A stretch of DNA of 18,852 nt. Origin: CAYWGR01 sp964458015 (lineage in GTDB: Bacteria; Planctomycetota; Planctomycetia; Pirellulales; Thermoguttaceae). Under the pieces are notes generated by a model, which was not told the origin of the DNA, made no database searches, and saw nothing but the letters and a program-made list of their open reading frames with translations. Where the stretch lies: positions 1 through 18,852 of the forward strand of contig CAYWGR010000106.1 in the NCBI GenBank assembly GCA_964458015.1. The letters run 5' to 3'. Below are positions 1-7,208 of this stretch, one piece after another (the first letter of the stretch is position 1; the number at the start of each line of letters is the position of its first letter). Position numbers and translations under genes: made by a program.

Positions 1-1044
1 ATCCGCGGCCGATTGGGTGCGTTCGTGCCGGTGAGCGACATGACGATTGACAAAATCACTCATGCCGAGGCGGCCGAATATGGGAAATTCGCGGAATACT
101 ATCGCGAAAAATGGGGGCGGATGGATCCGATCATCGCGGGTGTAAAGCGGACGCCGTTGGAAGAGAATCGTGAAAAGGTTGTGGTTGACGTTTTGATGAG
201 TCCGCTGGCGCCGGAACATTTCCAATCGCTCGGACAAAAGCTTGGCCCGGCGGATAGCAAGCAGTTGGCACTGATTCCCGGCGATATGGCGTCGACGGAA
301 ATTGTCTTAACGGATCAGCGAGTGTTTGCGGGTTTGCGTGATGTGGGGCGTCCGCCCGCGGCAAGCGTGGCCAGCTTGCTGCCGATCGGCCGTTTACGCG
401 ATTTTTTGGTGGGCTACATAGGAACCGACGGCCCGATAGGCGTTCTAGGCATATTGAACCTCGGCATATCGGCCCAAGCGGACGCCGCCGGTTACGCCGG
501 TTCGCCGTTGGGCGGATGGCGGCGGCAGTTCGACCGATTTACGCTGTTTTCATTCCAGCGAGAGTTGTTGGAAGAAGTGGCGCCGCAGCTTCAGTATCAA
601 CAGGCACAACGTCCGGCACAGGTGCGGGTGCGTATCGAGGATCTTTCCACGGCACGGATCGCGCCGGCTTTGAATGATTTAGGCTATGCACGCACGCGGG
701 AAACGTCGCTTAACAATCTTCGGTTGCTGCATGCGTTGGACCAACAATTGCATGTACCGCCGGCAGCCTGCTTGGAGGCGGCGGAATTTCTGTTGGATGC
801 CAAGTTGATTTGCCCCTTGGGCGGTCAGTATGTTCTGCAAAAGGATAAAGTCGGACAGTTGCGTTGGTCATCAACGGCCTTGGAGGCTGCGCCGTTGGGC
901 GGCTTGCAGAAAGTACACGCCCCGGAGGGTTATCAAGCCGCGCCGTTGCAATGGTTCCGCGGCTTGAATCTTGATGCCGTGATGACGGAAAAACACGTTT
1001 CCGCCCATGCGGAAGTGATTATGCAGATGCCGAAAAAGAAGTAA
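1..1044 (+). CDS. C-terminal part of a large hypothetical protein (5' end outside window)
   Basis: The frame is open from base 1 and continues upstream. The first in-frame start-like codon (TTG at 13) is not a believable start because coding sequence runs through it. About 347 residues are visible, ending at TAA 1042-1044. I see no signal peptide, membrane segment or enzyme motif in this part. The early stretch has the pattern Y..YREKWGRMDP and later segments look like repeated alpha/beta units with many aromatic residues. From memory, very long planctomycete proteins of unknown role carry similar Y...W...DP segments, but I cannot name a family. Downstream, a 131-bp gap with an extended -10 promoter separates it from the next gene, so it is probably not in the ebo-like operon. 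Function unknown. Confidence 0.75.
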   Translation: MRGRLGAFVPVSDMTIDKITHAEAAEYGKFAEYYREKWGRMDPIIAGVKRTPLEENREKVVVDVLMSPLAPEHFQSLGQKLGPADSKQLALIPGDMASTEIVLTDQRVFAGLRDVGRPPAASVASLLPIGRLRDFLVGYIGTDGPIGVLGILNLGISAQADAAGYAGSPLGGWRRQFDRFTLFSFQRELLEEVAPQLQYQQAQRPAQVRVRIEDLSTARIAPALNDLGYARTRETSLNNLRLLHALDQQLHVPPAACLEAAEFLLDAKLICPLGGQYVLQKDKVGQLRWSSTALEAAPLGGLQKVHAPEGYQAAPLQWFRGLNLDAVMTEKHVSAHAEVIMQMPKKK

Positions 1045-1057
1045 TTGCTTGAGCATG

Positions 1058-1066
1058 TGGTATAAT
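1058..1066 (+). promoter_or_regulatory. Extended -10 promoter for the TIM-barrel/eboC block
   Basis: TGG followed directly by a perfect TATAAT at 1061-1066 gives a TGnTATAAT extended -10 element. No good -35 lies 17 bp upstream (TTGCTT at 1045 is too close), which fits an extended -10 promoter. Transcription would begin near 1073, upstream of both candidate starts of the first TIM-barrel gene. Seen in sequence; activity is inferred. Confidence 0.5.
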
Positions 1067-1175
1067 TGGAAAGTCTGTGTGAATCCCAAAAAGCTAGAAG
1101 AAACGATGGAAGGTGTTTTCCGAAGTCGCCGGCGGCTTTCTAGTCCATGACCCTCTGAACTCGAATCTCTCTGCC

Positions 1176-2012
1176 ATGCAACTTGCTTATAGTTCGAATG
1201 CGTATCTGAATTATTCGATCGAGGAAACGATTGCTCGAATTGCGGGGCTCGGTTTTGCGGGATTGGAGCTATTGGCCGACGTGCCTCATGCCTGGCCGGC
1301 GGGATTGTTGGAACCGCGCAAGCAGGCGATCCGGGAATGTTTGGACCGGCATGGCTTGAAAATCGCGAACGTCAACGCTTTTATGATGAATGCGGTGGCC
1401 GATCCGCGTCAGCCTTATTGGCATCCGTCGTGGATCGAGCCGGATCGTCATTATCGGGCGATTCGCCGCGAGCATACGCTTCGGGCGTTGCGATTGGCGA
1501 AAGAACTCGGCGCGAAGTCGATCCAGACCGAGCCGGGCGGGCCATTGGAGCCGGGACAATCATGGCATGCGGCCTCGGAAGTGTTTTACGACGAGATCAT
1601 GCCCTGTGTTGCACTGGCCGAGGAATTGGAAGTGTTGTTGCTTATCGAACCGGAGCCGGGGCTTTTGATCGAGCGGTTCGAGCAGTATTTGGAATTTGCC
1701 GGCCGGATCAACTCGCCCTGGGTAGGGCTGAATTTCGACATCGGCCACGCCTATTGCGTGGGGGAAAATCCAGAACGATGGATTGCCCGGATGGCTCCGC
1801 ACACGAAGCATTACCATTTGGAAGACATTGCACCGACGCGAAAGCACGCGCATTTGGTGCCTGGCCGCGGAGCGATTGATTTTCCGTCGGTTATGCGCGA
1901 AATTTCCGCCAGCGGCTATCAGGGCTGGCTTACGGTTGAGTTGTATCCTTACATAGATGATCCGGATTCGGCGGGCCGCGAGGCGAAACAATTTCTTGAA
2001 TCAATCACCTGA
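1176..2012 (+). CDS. TIM-barrel sugar phosphate isomerase/epimerase-like protein (xylose isomerase/AP endonuclease 2 superfamily)
   Basis: 278 residues, cytoplasmic, a single TIM barrel. Likely divalent-metal and substrate residues follow the superfamily pattern: E158 in IEPEPG, D188 and H191 in NFDIGH, H214 in HYHLED, and E255 in TVELYP, with HLVPGRGAIDFP before the last strand. The open frame allows a GTG start at 1113, but the preferred start is ATG 1176 because the first beta strand (MQLAYSSNAYL) begins there and the 21 extra residues look non-domain. Neither start has a strong ribosome site. The gene is 27 bp upstream of the UbiA gene and is the first gene of the block. The substrate cannot be read from sequence; it may act on a sugar or cyclitol linked to the ebo-like pathway. 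It lacks the length and N-terminal motif I associate with EboE, so I do not use that name. Confidence 0.85.
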   Translation: MQLAYSSNAYLNYSIEETIARIAGLGFAGLELLADVPHAWPAGLLEPRKQAIRECLDRHGLKIANVNAFMMNAVADPRQPYWHPSWIEPDRHYRAIRREHTLRALRLAKELGAKSIQTEPGGPLEPGQSWHAASEVFYDEIMPCVALAEELEVLLLIEPEPGLLIERFEQYLEFAGRINSPWVGLNFDIGHAYCVGENPERWIARMAPHTKHYHLEDIAPTRKHAHLVPGRGAIDFPSVMREISASGYQGWLTVELYPYIDDPDSAGREAKQFLESIT

Positions 2013-2039
2013 CCAGACCGCAAGGAACGGAAGGAAATC

Positions 2040-3035
2040 ATGACGGACGACAATCCAGAATGTGAAGAGCAGGACGACGTGGAGAACCATTTGCACGTCC
2101 GAGATGTCTCGGCATTGCGCAGCTATCTTGAGTTGATGCGGTTGCCCAATGTATTCACGGCGATGGCCGACGTCATCATGGGTTTTCTGTTTGTGCAGGC
2201 AACCACTTGGCAATGGAACGCTTGGCAAGACTCTTGGACGTTGGCGCTGCTGATTGCCGCATCGAGTTTATTGTATATCTCCGGCGTGGTGTTGAATGAT
2301 GTATTCGATTTAGAAACGGATCGGCGCGAGCGGCCCAAACGTCCGCTGCCGTCCGGTCGCATTTCGGAGGCTGCCGCCCGACAGTTGGGATGGAAGCTTT
2401 TGGTGCTGGGGGTAATTTTCGGCACGATGGCATGTCTTTTCGTCGGCCACCTGCGGCCGGGGATTGTCGTTGCCTTATTGGCCACCTGCATTTTGTTTTA
2501 CGACGCCTGGCTTAAACGGACCTTCTTGGGACCGTTGGCGATGGGCGGTTGCCGGTTTTTGAATGTGTTGCTGGGCATGAGTGTTATTAATGGGCCGTTT
2601 GCCACGGAACATTGGCTTGTGGCCGGCGGCATCGGCGTGTATGTCGTGGGCGTAACTTGGTTTGCCAAACGCGAGGCCGAAGAAAGCAGCCGCATACAAT
2701 TGCTGCTTTCGACCGTCGTGATAGCCCTGGGCATCGGTCTTTTGGCTAGTTTCCCCCGCTGGTCGGATCGCACGATCTTTTGCGTGCAATTCGATATGAA
2801 GAACTGGAATCTGCTGACCGGCGTCCTGGGTTTACTGATCGTGTGGCGGTGTTTTTGGGCGGTGATCGATCCGCGCTCGGCGCGGGTGCGTATGGCCGTG
2901 GCCCAATGCGTGCTGTCGATCATCATGCTCGATGCAGTAGCCTGTTATGCCGTTCGCGGGCTGCCTTGGGCATGCGCGATCCTCGCGCTCTTTGTACCGG
3001 CGATGTTTTTGGGACGCTGGATTGAAGTGACATGA
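2040..3035 (+). CDS. eboC: UbiA-family prenyltransferase, EboC type
   Basis: 331 residues, polytopic inner-membrane protein with about eight or nine hydrophobic helices after a charged 22-residue N-terminus. The first polyprenyl-diphosphate/Mg site is NDVFDLETD (N86 to D94), followed by the ERPKRPLPSGRIS loop characteristic of the EboC-like branch of UbiA. The second site is reduced to YDAWLKR. Family knowledge: UbiA enzymes transfer prenyl groups to aromatic or other acceptors, and EboC belongs to ebo clusters linked in cyanobacteria to movement of scytonemin precursors to the periplasm. The start at ATG 2040 is supported by purine-rich AAGGAA and GGAAGG just upstream. It lies between two TIM-barrel genes (gaps of 27 and 40 bp), consistent with an operon. 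The natural acceptor is unknown. Confidence 0.85.
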   Translation: MTDDNPECEEQDDVENHLHVRDVSALRSYLELMRLPNVFTAMADVIMGFLFVQATTWQWNAWQDSWTLALLIAASSLLYISGVVLNDVFDLETDRRERPKRPLPSGRISEAAARQLGWKLLVLGVIFGTMACLFVGHLRPGIVVALLATCILFYDAWLKRTFLGPLAMGGCRFLNVLLGMSVINGPFATEHWLVAGGIGVYVVGVTWFAKREAEESSRIQLLLSTVVIALGIGLLASFPRWSDRTIFCVQFDMKNWNLLTGVLGLLIVWRCFWAVIDPRSARVRMAVAQCVLSIIMLDAVACYAVRGLPWACAILALFVPAMFLGRWIEVT

Positions 3036-3075
3036 GGCGAACCGGAGTTGGCGAAGTGGGGGAGCAGGTTGCACG

Positions 3076-3990
3076 ATGAGCAAAAAAACTGTGGCTGGTG
3101 TACCCGAGGATTGCATTCGGAGTTCCACATTCCCCGTCTCCCGCCCCCCATCCCCCGCCCCGTTTTTTTTCGGCTACAACACCAACGGACTGGCGCATCA
3201 CGATCTGTTCGAGGCGGTCGAGCTATTGGCCGACCTCGGCTATCGCGGCGCAGCGATTACGATCGACCATAATGCATTGCCGCCGCATAGCCCGCACGCC
3301 CAACAACACATCGAAAGTTTGCGGCGGTTGCTCGAAAAAAAGCAGATGCGTTCGATGATCGAAACGGGCGCTCGCTTTCTCTTGGACCCTCGCAAAAAAC
3401 ACGAGCCCACCTTGCTTTCCAAGGATCCAAAACGTCGCATCGAATTTTACAAGTACGCTATTGACTGCGCGGCCGAGTTGGGCAGCGATTGCATTTCGAT
3501 TTGGTCGGGCACACTTCATGAATCAATCGATCGCGAAGAAGCGATGGAACGTTTGGTGAAGGGGCTTGCTGAAACGCTGGACTATGCCGCACGGCGTAAG
3601 GTTCTTGTGGGATTCGAGCCCGAGCCGGGGATGTTCATCGACTCGATGCGGGGATTCGAGGAATTGCTTGCAAAAGTAGACCGGCCGGATCTGCAACTGA
3701 CGCTTGACATCGGGCACTTGCACTGCCAGGGCGAAACGCCCATTGCCGACGTGATTCATCGTTGGGCGTCGCGACTCGTGAACGTACATCTCGAGGACAT
3801 GCGTCGCGGCGTTCATGAACATTTGATGTTCGGCGAAGGCGAGATCGATTTTCCGCCGGTTTTTCAGGCGTTAGCCGAAGTGGGTTATACCGGCGGTGTT
3901 TATGTCGAGCTGAGCCGGCACAGCCATGAGGGCCCGGAATCGGCTAGGAAAGCAATGGACTTTCTTCAGGCTGGGAAAGGCCTCTTATGA
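3076..3990 (+). CDS. Second TIM-barrel isomerase/epimerase-like protein
   Basis: 304 residues; same superfamily as the protein at 1176 but divergent. Metal-site pattern: E181 in FEPEPG, D211 and H214 in LDIGH, H238 in NVHLED, E278 in VYVELS, with GEGEIDFP before the last strand. The conserved domain begins at about residue 32 (FGYNTNG). The 31 preceding residues come from an unusual C/T-rich stretch ending in eight Ts (3163-3170) and look non-domain, but no later in-frame start would keep the first strand, so ATG 3076 with GGAGCAGG upstream is kept. It probably acts on a related small sugar or cyclitol. Paired TIM barrels around a UbiA gene suggest successive steps of one pathway; this is inference. 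Confidence 0.8.
   Translation: MSKKTVAGVPEDCIRSSTFPVSRPPSPAPFFFGYNTNGLAHHDLFEAVELLADLGYRGAAITIDHNALPPHSPHAQQHIESLRRLLEKKQMRSMIETGARFLLDPRKKHEPTLLSKDPKRRIEFYKYAIDCAAELGSDCISIWSGTLHESIDREEAMERLVKGLAETLDYAARRKVLVGFEPEPGMFIDSMRGFEELLAKVDRPDLQLTLDIGHLHCQGETPIADVIHRWASRLVNVHLEDMRRGVHEHLMFGEGEIDFPPVFQALAEVGYTGGVYVELSRHSHEGPESARKAMDFLQAGKGLL
3131..3170 (+). repeat. Low-complexity C/T tract ending in T8
   Basis: About 40 bases composed almost wholly of C and T, with runs of C5-C6 and a terminal run of eight Ts at 3163-3170. It lies inside the reading frame of the second TIM-barrel protein, immediately before its conserved domain. Homopolymers like these are prone to sequencing or replication slippage, so the N-terminus of that protein is uncertain. 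Confidence 0.7.
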
Positions 3991-4030
3991 TTCTCGCTCC
4001 ACAAAGCCCGCATGTCGCCCTTTTGGACAC

Positions 4031-4059
4031 TTGACAGACGGCTTGTTTCGCGAGATTAT
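4031..4059 (+). promoter_or_regulatory. Promoter of the toxin-antitoxin pair
   Basis: A perfect -35 TTGACA (4031-4036), a 17-bp spacer and -10 GATTAT (4054-4059, 4 of 6 matches). Transcription would start near 4066, about 42 bases before the antitoxin ATG. It lies after the stop of the second TIM-barrel gene, so the module can be expressed independently of the surrounding block. Confidence 0.6.
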
Positions 4060-4070
4060 TAACATGCTAT

Positions 4071-4081
4071 GGCAAATTGCC
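4071..4081 (+). promoter_or_regulatory. Possible operator of the toxin-antitoxin pair
   Basis: An 11-base palindrome, GGCAA-A-TTGCC, sits just downstream of the predicted transcription start. Many toxin-antitoxin operons are self-repressed at palindromes near the promoter. The role is inferred from position and symmetry only. Confidence 0.3.
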
Positions 4082-4107
4082 TTTTTCTTTCATTTTCAGG
4101 TGATACG

Positions 4108-4332
4108 ATGAACGCCGACGCTTCTTCACTGTTTGATTTGAGTGCATCGGAGAAGCTTCAACTGGTTGAGGATCTCTGGGACGATTTAGCGGCGACACCG
4201 TCCGAGGTTCCTGTTTTTGATTGGCAAAAAGAGGAACTTGCAAGACGAAAGGCTAATCTCACGAACAATCCGGCCTCGGGCCTCTCTTGGGACGAGATCA
4301 AACAGAAGGTCCGGAGCCGCTATGGCCGCTAG
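4108..4332 (+). CDS. Antitoxin, addiction module component (RelB-like, unstable antitoxin family)
   Basis: 74 residues, acidic in the first half and basic in the second. The N-terminal segment SASEKLQLVEDLWDDLA is the typical helix of the short antitoxins annotated as addiction module component (TIGR02574/Unstab_antitox). The C-terminal half, with SWDEIKQKVRSRYGR, is the part expected to wrap the toxin. A longer frame opens at 4069, but ATG 4108 is chosen: it starts the family domain, is preceded by AGGTGA, and the extra N-terminus is unlike the family. It overlaps the toxin gene by 11 bp, which favours coupled translation. Cytoplasmic; expected to neutralise the toxin and repress its own promoter. 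Confidence 0.85.
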   Translation: MNADASSLFDLSASEKLQLVEDLWDDLAATPSEVPVFDWQKEELARRKANLTNNPASGLSWDEIKQKVRSRYGR

Positions 4333-4621
4333 GCTCATCATTACGCCGGAAGTTGCACAGGACCTCAGCGATGCATACCTTTGGTACGAATGTCGTCGCG
4401 TAGGTTTGGGTGAAGATTTTCTTACTGCCGTTGATGCGTGCATCATCGCAATTTGCCGAGCGCCCGAGATACATGCCAAAGCTTGCGAGGATTGTCGTCG
4501 GGCATTGGTGCGGCGATTTCCTTATGCAGTTTTTTATGAGTATGCAAATGACGTTGTAACGACTTACGGCGTATTCCATACAGCCCGAGATCCTGAAAAG
4601 TGGCGAGAACGACTGCCGTAA
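4322..4621 (+). CDS. RelE/ParE-family toxin
   Basis: 99 residues, basic, with the compact RelE/ParE fold pattern: N-terminal strand LIITPEVAQDL, two helices (DAYLWYECRRVGLGEDFLTAV and the following one), then the strands RRALVRRFPYAVFYEY and VVTTYGVFHTARDPEKW. The C-terminal H and R in VFHTARDP are where RelE-like members place functional residues. Start ATG 4322 has GGAG five bases upstream inside the antitoxin gene; the longer frame from 4217 is antitoxin-coding in another frame. RelE members cut mRNA on the ribosome and ParE members target gyrase; sequence alone does not separate these here. The pair interrupts the ebo-like block and ends 16 bp before the phosphatase gene. Confidence 0.85.
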   Translation: MAARLIITPEVAQDLSDAYLWYECRRVGLGEDFLTAVDACIIAICRAPEIHAKACEDCRRALVRRFPYAVFYEYANDVVTTYGVFHTARDPEKWRERLP

Positions 4622-4637
4622 GAAAGAAACGATTCTC

Positions 4638-6119
4638 ATGACCAAACCCGTTATTTTGCTTTCAATACCCGCCTTGCGGGAAAAAGATGTGGCCGCCATG
4701 CGGCATTTGCGGTCGTTGACGGCCGGGGGAGAGATTGCGGAGCTTACGCCGCATTTCCCCTGCGTCACGTGTCCGGCGCAGGCGAATTTGACGACCGGTT
4801 GCGTTCCTTCGGAACATGGGATTGTGGCCAATGGTTTTTATTGGCGCGACCAGCGAAGGGTCGAAATGTGGACCGCGCCGAACGACTGCATCGAACGCCC
4901 TCAGATTTGGGATCTCCTTTCGCATCATGGGCGCGGTTATACGTCGGCGGTTTGGTTTCCGCTGCATAGCAAGGGTTGCGAGGCCGACTACGTCTGCACG
5001 CCTGCCCCCGTGCATAATCCCGACGGTACGGAATCGCTTTGGTGCTACACGCGGCCGACGGAGCTTTACGGCACATTGCGCGATCAGTTGGGCCATTTCC
5101 CATTGATGCATTATTGGGGGCCGATGGCCAACGTGAAGGCGACCGCTTGGATTGCCGATTCNNNNNNNNNNGTGCATCACAGCGCCATGCGCTTCGCCGC
5201 CGGCCCGCGCCGCGAGATGGGCCTGCGCACCCTGTTCAACATGCTCGGCCCGCTGACCAACCCGGCCGGGGTGCGTCATCAGGTGGTCGGCGTGTTCAGC
5301 CGCGAGCTGTGCCGGCCGTTGGCCGAAGTGCTGCGCGAGTGGCAGCCGGACTTCTTTTATATCTATCTGCCGGCGTTGGATTATGCCGGGCAGCGCACGG
5401 GGCCCGAGAGCGAAGCGGCCCAAGCGGCCGTGGCCGAGCTGAATGAAGTGATCGGACGATTGGGCGACGGCATGAAAGAAGCCTACGGCGACGATTTGCT
5501 TTGGATTGCCGCCGGAGAGTACGCCATTACGCCGGTTGATCATGTGACTTATCCCAACCGGATGTTGCGCGATGCCGGGCTGTTGACCGTCCGAGAAACG
5601 GACGAAGGTGAGTTGCTTGATTTCGAGCGAAGCAAGGCCTTTGCGATGGTCGATCATCAGTTCGCCCACGTATTTCTGACAGAGCGCGATGAACGCTCGA
5701 TTCAACAAGCGGCCGACGTGTTTCGCCATCAGCCGGGCTTCGCCGAGGTGTTGGTCGGCACGGAACGCGGACGCTACCAGCTCGAACATCCGCGATCCGG
5801 CGATGTGATTTTGATTTCGACGCCGGAGAGTTGGCAGGCTTACTATTGGTGGCTTTCCGACGATCGAGCGCCGCGGTTCGCAAGGACGGTCGATATTCAT
5901 CGCAAGCCGGGCTATGATCCCGTGGAGCTGTTTTTTGATCCGGCCACGAAAAGCATTCCGCTCGATGCGACGCTTGTGCGAGGTTCGCACGGTGCGCCGG
6001 TGGTCGAGGAATCGCAAAGGAGCGTCTTAGTGGCCTCCGAGCCGACGCTGTTTCCAGGGCCTATGGTTGAAGATACCGACGTATTCAAGATCGTGCTAAA
6101 ACACTTCGGAATGCAGTAG
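4638..6119 (+). CDS. EboF-like alkaline phosphatase/nucleotide pyrophosphatase family protein, assembly-disrupted
   Basis: As assembled, 493 codons including four with Ns. The native N-terminal part (to about residue 174) carries the nucleophile region FPCVTCPAQANLTTG followed by SEHGIVANGFYWRD, typical of the type I phosphodiesterase/nucleotide pyrophosphatase fold. Native sequence resumes at about residue 235 with QPDFFYIYLPALDYAGQ, GEYAITPVDHVTYPNR and VDHQFAHVFL. The usual metal motifs are altered: the first-strand Asp is missing (LLSIPAL), SDHG is replaced by AGEYAI, and the His after LDY is Gln, as I recall for EboF-like members. Residues about 179-234 are not part of this protein but an anthranilate phosphoribosyltransferase fragment. 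True length is probably about 440 residues. No signal peptide is seen. It is likely the last gene of the ebo-like block and could hydrolyse a phosphorylated or nucleotide-linked intermediate; the substrate is unknown. Confidence 0.75.
   Translation: MTKPVILLSIPALREKDVAAMRHLRSLTAGGEIAELTPHFPCVTCPAQANLTTGCVPSEHGIVANGFYWRDQRRVEMWTAPNDCIERPQIWDLLSHHGRGYTSAVWFPLHSKGCEADYVCTPAPVHNPDGTESLWCYTRPTELYGTLRDQLGHFPLMHYWGPMANVKATAWIADXXXXVHHSAMRFAAGPRREMGLRTLFNMLGPLTNPAGVRHQVVGVFSRELCRPLAEVLREWQPDFFYIYLPALDYAGQRTGPESEAAQAAVAELNEVIGRLGDGMKEAYGDDLLWIAAGEYAITPVDHVTYPNRMLRDAGLLTVRETDEGELLDFERSKAFAMVDHQFAHVFLTERDERSIQQAADVFRHQPGFAEVLVGTERGRYQLEHPRSGDVILISTPESWQAYYWWLSDDRAPRFARTVDIHRKPGYDPVELFFDPATKSIPLDATLVRGSHGAPVVEESQRSVLVASEPTLFPGPMVEDTDVFKIVLKHFGMQ
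5162..5171. other. Assembly gap of ten Ns
   Basis: Ten consecutive undetermined bases inside the phosphatase gene. The reading frame stays open across them, which can happen by chance. The length is probably arbitrary scaffolding padding, because the sequence to the right belongs to another gene. Confidence 0.99.
5172..5338 (+). pseudogene. trpD: Foreign trpD (anthranilate phosphoribosyltransferase) fragment, likely assembly chimera
   Basis: Immediately right of the N gap, about 55 codons read as the central part of TrpD: VHHSAMRFAAGPRRE, then LRTLFNMLGPLTNPAG, then RHQVVGVFSRELCRPLAEVL. From memory this is nearly the sequence of Pseudomonas TrpD and includes the LGPLTNP signature of the family. 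Only 4 of 57 codons from 5172 to 5342 end in A or T, whereas the surrounding gene uses many such codons, so base composition changes abruptly. The frame returns to the phosphatase at about CTGCGCGAG|TGGCAG (5331-5342). A 55-codon internal piece of a 350-residue enzyme cannot be functional. The best explanation is a gap filled or joined with a gammaproteobacterial contaminant read; the right boundary is approximate. Confidence 0.85.
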
Positions 6120-6127
6120 ATATCGAG

Positions 6128-7156
6128 CTACGACGGCTTGACCGAGGTGATCCACAGAAACGGCGTGCCGGCATCGTCGCGGCGGACTTCGAATTTCATG
6201 CCTGCTTGGAACAATAGCTTGCGCAACGCAAGACCGTAGGTTGTTCGATTCTTAGGAAGCGTTACCGTTTTTTTTGCGGGTGTGATGTTGTGTTTCGCCA
6301 AGGCCGCATAGTCGAACAGAACGGGCGTTTTGACACGCTTTGCGATGGCTTCTAGGGCCGTAGCGGCCGGAACGTTTTGAATGTTCACATTCAAAAATTC
6401 AAATAGCGCCGGCAGGGTTTGTTGGGGCGAATCGGAAGATGGCCAGCCGATGGGCCATGTTTCAGCGTCTGCACGTAATTTGACGGCCGTGTAATCGAGC
6501 CGGCCGTCGGCTGCGTTCGGCAACAGGCCGCAGCCGGCGGATCGCAACACGTAGGCCAAAGCGGTTCCGCAAGAAACGTCGCTTAGGTCCTCATTGATTT
6601 TTTCTTCGGCCAATGTCTGGGCGGCTACGGCATCGAGTTGCAGATGCAGTTTTTGCCGGTCGCTGATGCGTTCGAGCAATTGGCGACACGCGAGCCCTTG
6701 GGTGGTGAAACCGACGGGCGGGGCGAGATCCTTGCGCGCTTGATCGAATTGGGCAGTAGTCAGGCCGCAGGGTGCCTTCTTTTCCGCGCGAGGATTGGGG
6801 CCGCGTCGGGCGAGGTCGTCGAGCCACGCGGAGAGTTGGTCGACTTCGCCGCGTCGAAACCGACGGCCCGGCAACTGCAATTCGTCACGCGAGCGGACAA
6901 CGCCGGTGACGACATAGATGGGATTGTCGATCGTGCCTTGAGTTTCGATGCCGGCATCGACATTGTCGGCGGCTCGGAGACGGACGTTGCGAATGCCGGC
7001 TTTGCCGAGCAATTGTGCCCATTCTTGGAAGATCATGGCCGATCCCTGCATGTCGCCGACCAGTTCCAGTTGCACGGTTGGAGTTGGCGGAGCCATCGCA
7101 AGGACATCGTTAAGGGAGAAAAACAATAAGAAGAGAACGGCAAGATGAAGTTTCAT
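6128..7156 (-). CDS. Exported protein with two STN/secretin-like domains
   Basis: 342 residues. Residues 1-20 form a signal peptide (MKLHLAVLFLLFFSLNDVLA), so the protein is exported. A middle domain (about 150-215: LACRQLLERISDRQKLHLQL, then SDVSCGTALAYVLRSAGCGL) and a C-terminal domain (about 255-338: NVPAATALEAIAKR, VTLPKNRTTYGLALRKLLFQAGM, TPFLWITSV) both show the pattern of STN or secretin N-terminal modules: a helix, a two-strand segment, then a helix ending in a glycine turn. STN modules normally sit in periplasmic parts of TonB receptors and secretins; here they occur without a pore domain, which is common in planctomycete envelope proteins. No ribosome site is visible before ATG 7156. 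The gene converges on the phosphatase gene with 8 bp between stops. Role unknown. Confidence 0.75.
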   Translation of the reverse strand: MKLHLAVLFLLFFSLNDVLAMAPPTPTVQLELVGDMQGSAMIFQEWAQLLGKAGIRNVRLRAADNVDAGIETQGTIDNPIYVVTGVVRSRDELQLPGRRFRRGEVDQLSAWLDDLARRGPNPRAEKKAPCGLTTAQFDQARKDLAPPVGFTTQGLACRQLLERISDRQKLHLQLDAVAAQTLAEEKINEDLSDVSCGTALAYVLRSAGCGLLPNAADGRLDYTAVKLRADAETWPIGWPSSDSPQQTLPALFEFLNVNIQNVPAATALEAIAKRVKTPVLFDYAALAKHNITPAKKTVTLPKNRTTYGLALRKLLFQAGMKFEVRRDDAGTPFLWITSVKPS

Positions 7157-7208
7157 GGTAAGTTGCGGGAGTTGGGCATTGAAAGTCCGATGGACAATCG
7201 CGTGGCGG

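Noticed and set aside
1337..1879. 180-codon frame inside the first TIM-barrel gene
   Set aside because: Same-strand shadow of the TIM-barrel gene in another frame, rich in Arg/Gly/Ala with no domain.
4662..6017. 451-codon open frame antisense to the phosphatase
   Set aside because: It mirrors the real gene, crosses the N gap and the foreign trpD segment, and translates to an Arg/His-rich product with no motifs.
4638..6119. A genuine phosphatase-TrpD fusion enzyme
   Set aside because: The TrpD part is a 55-codon internal piece without its substrate loops, has a sharp composition change, and abuts an N gap, so an assembly error is far more likely.
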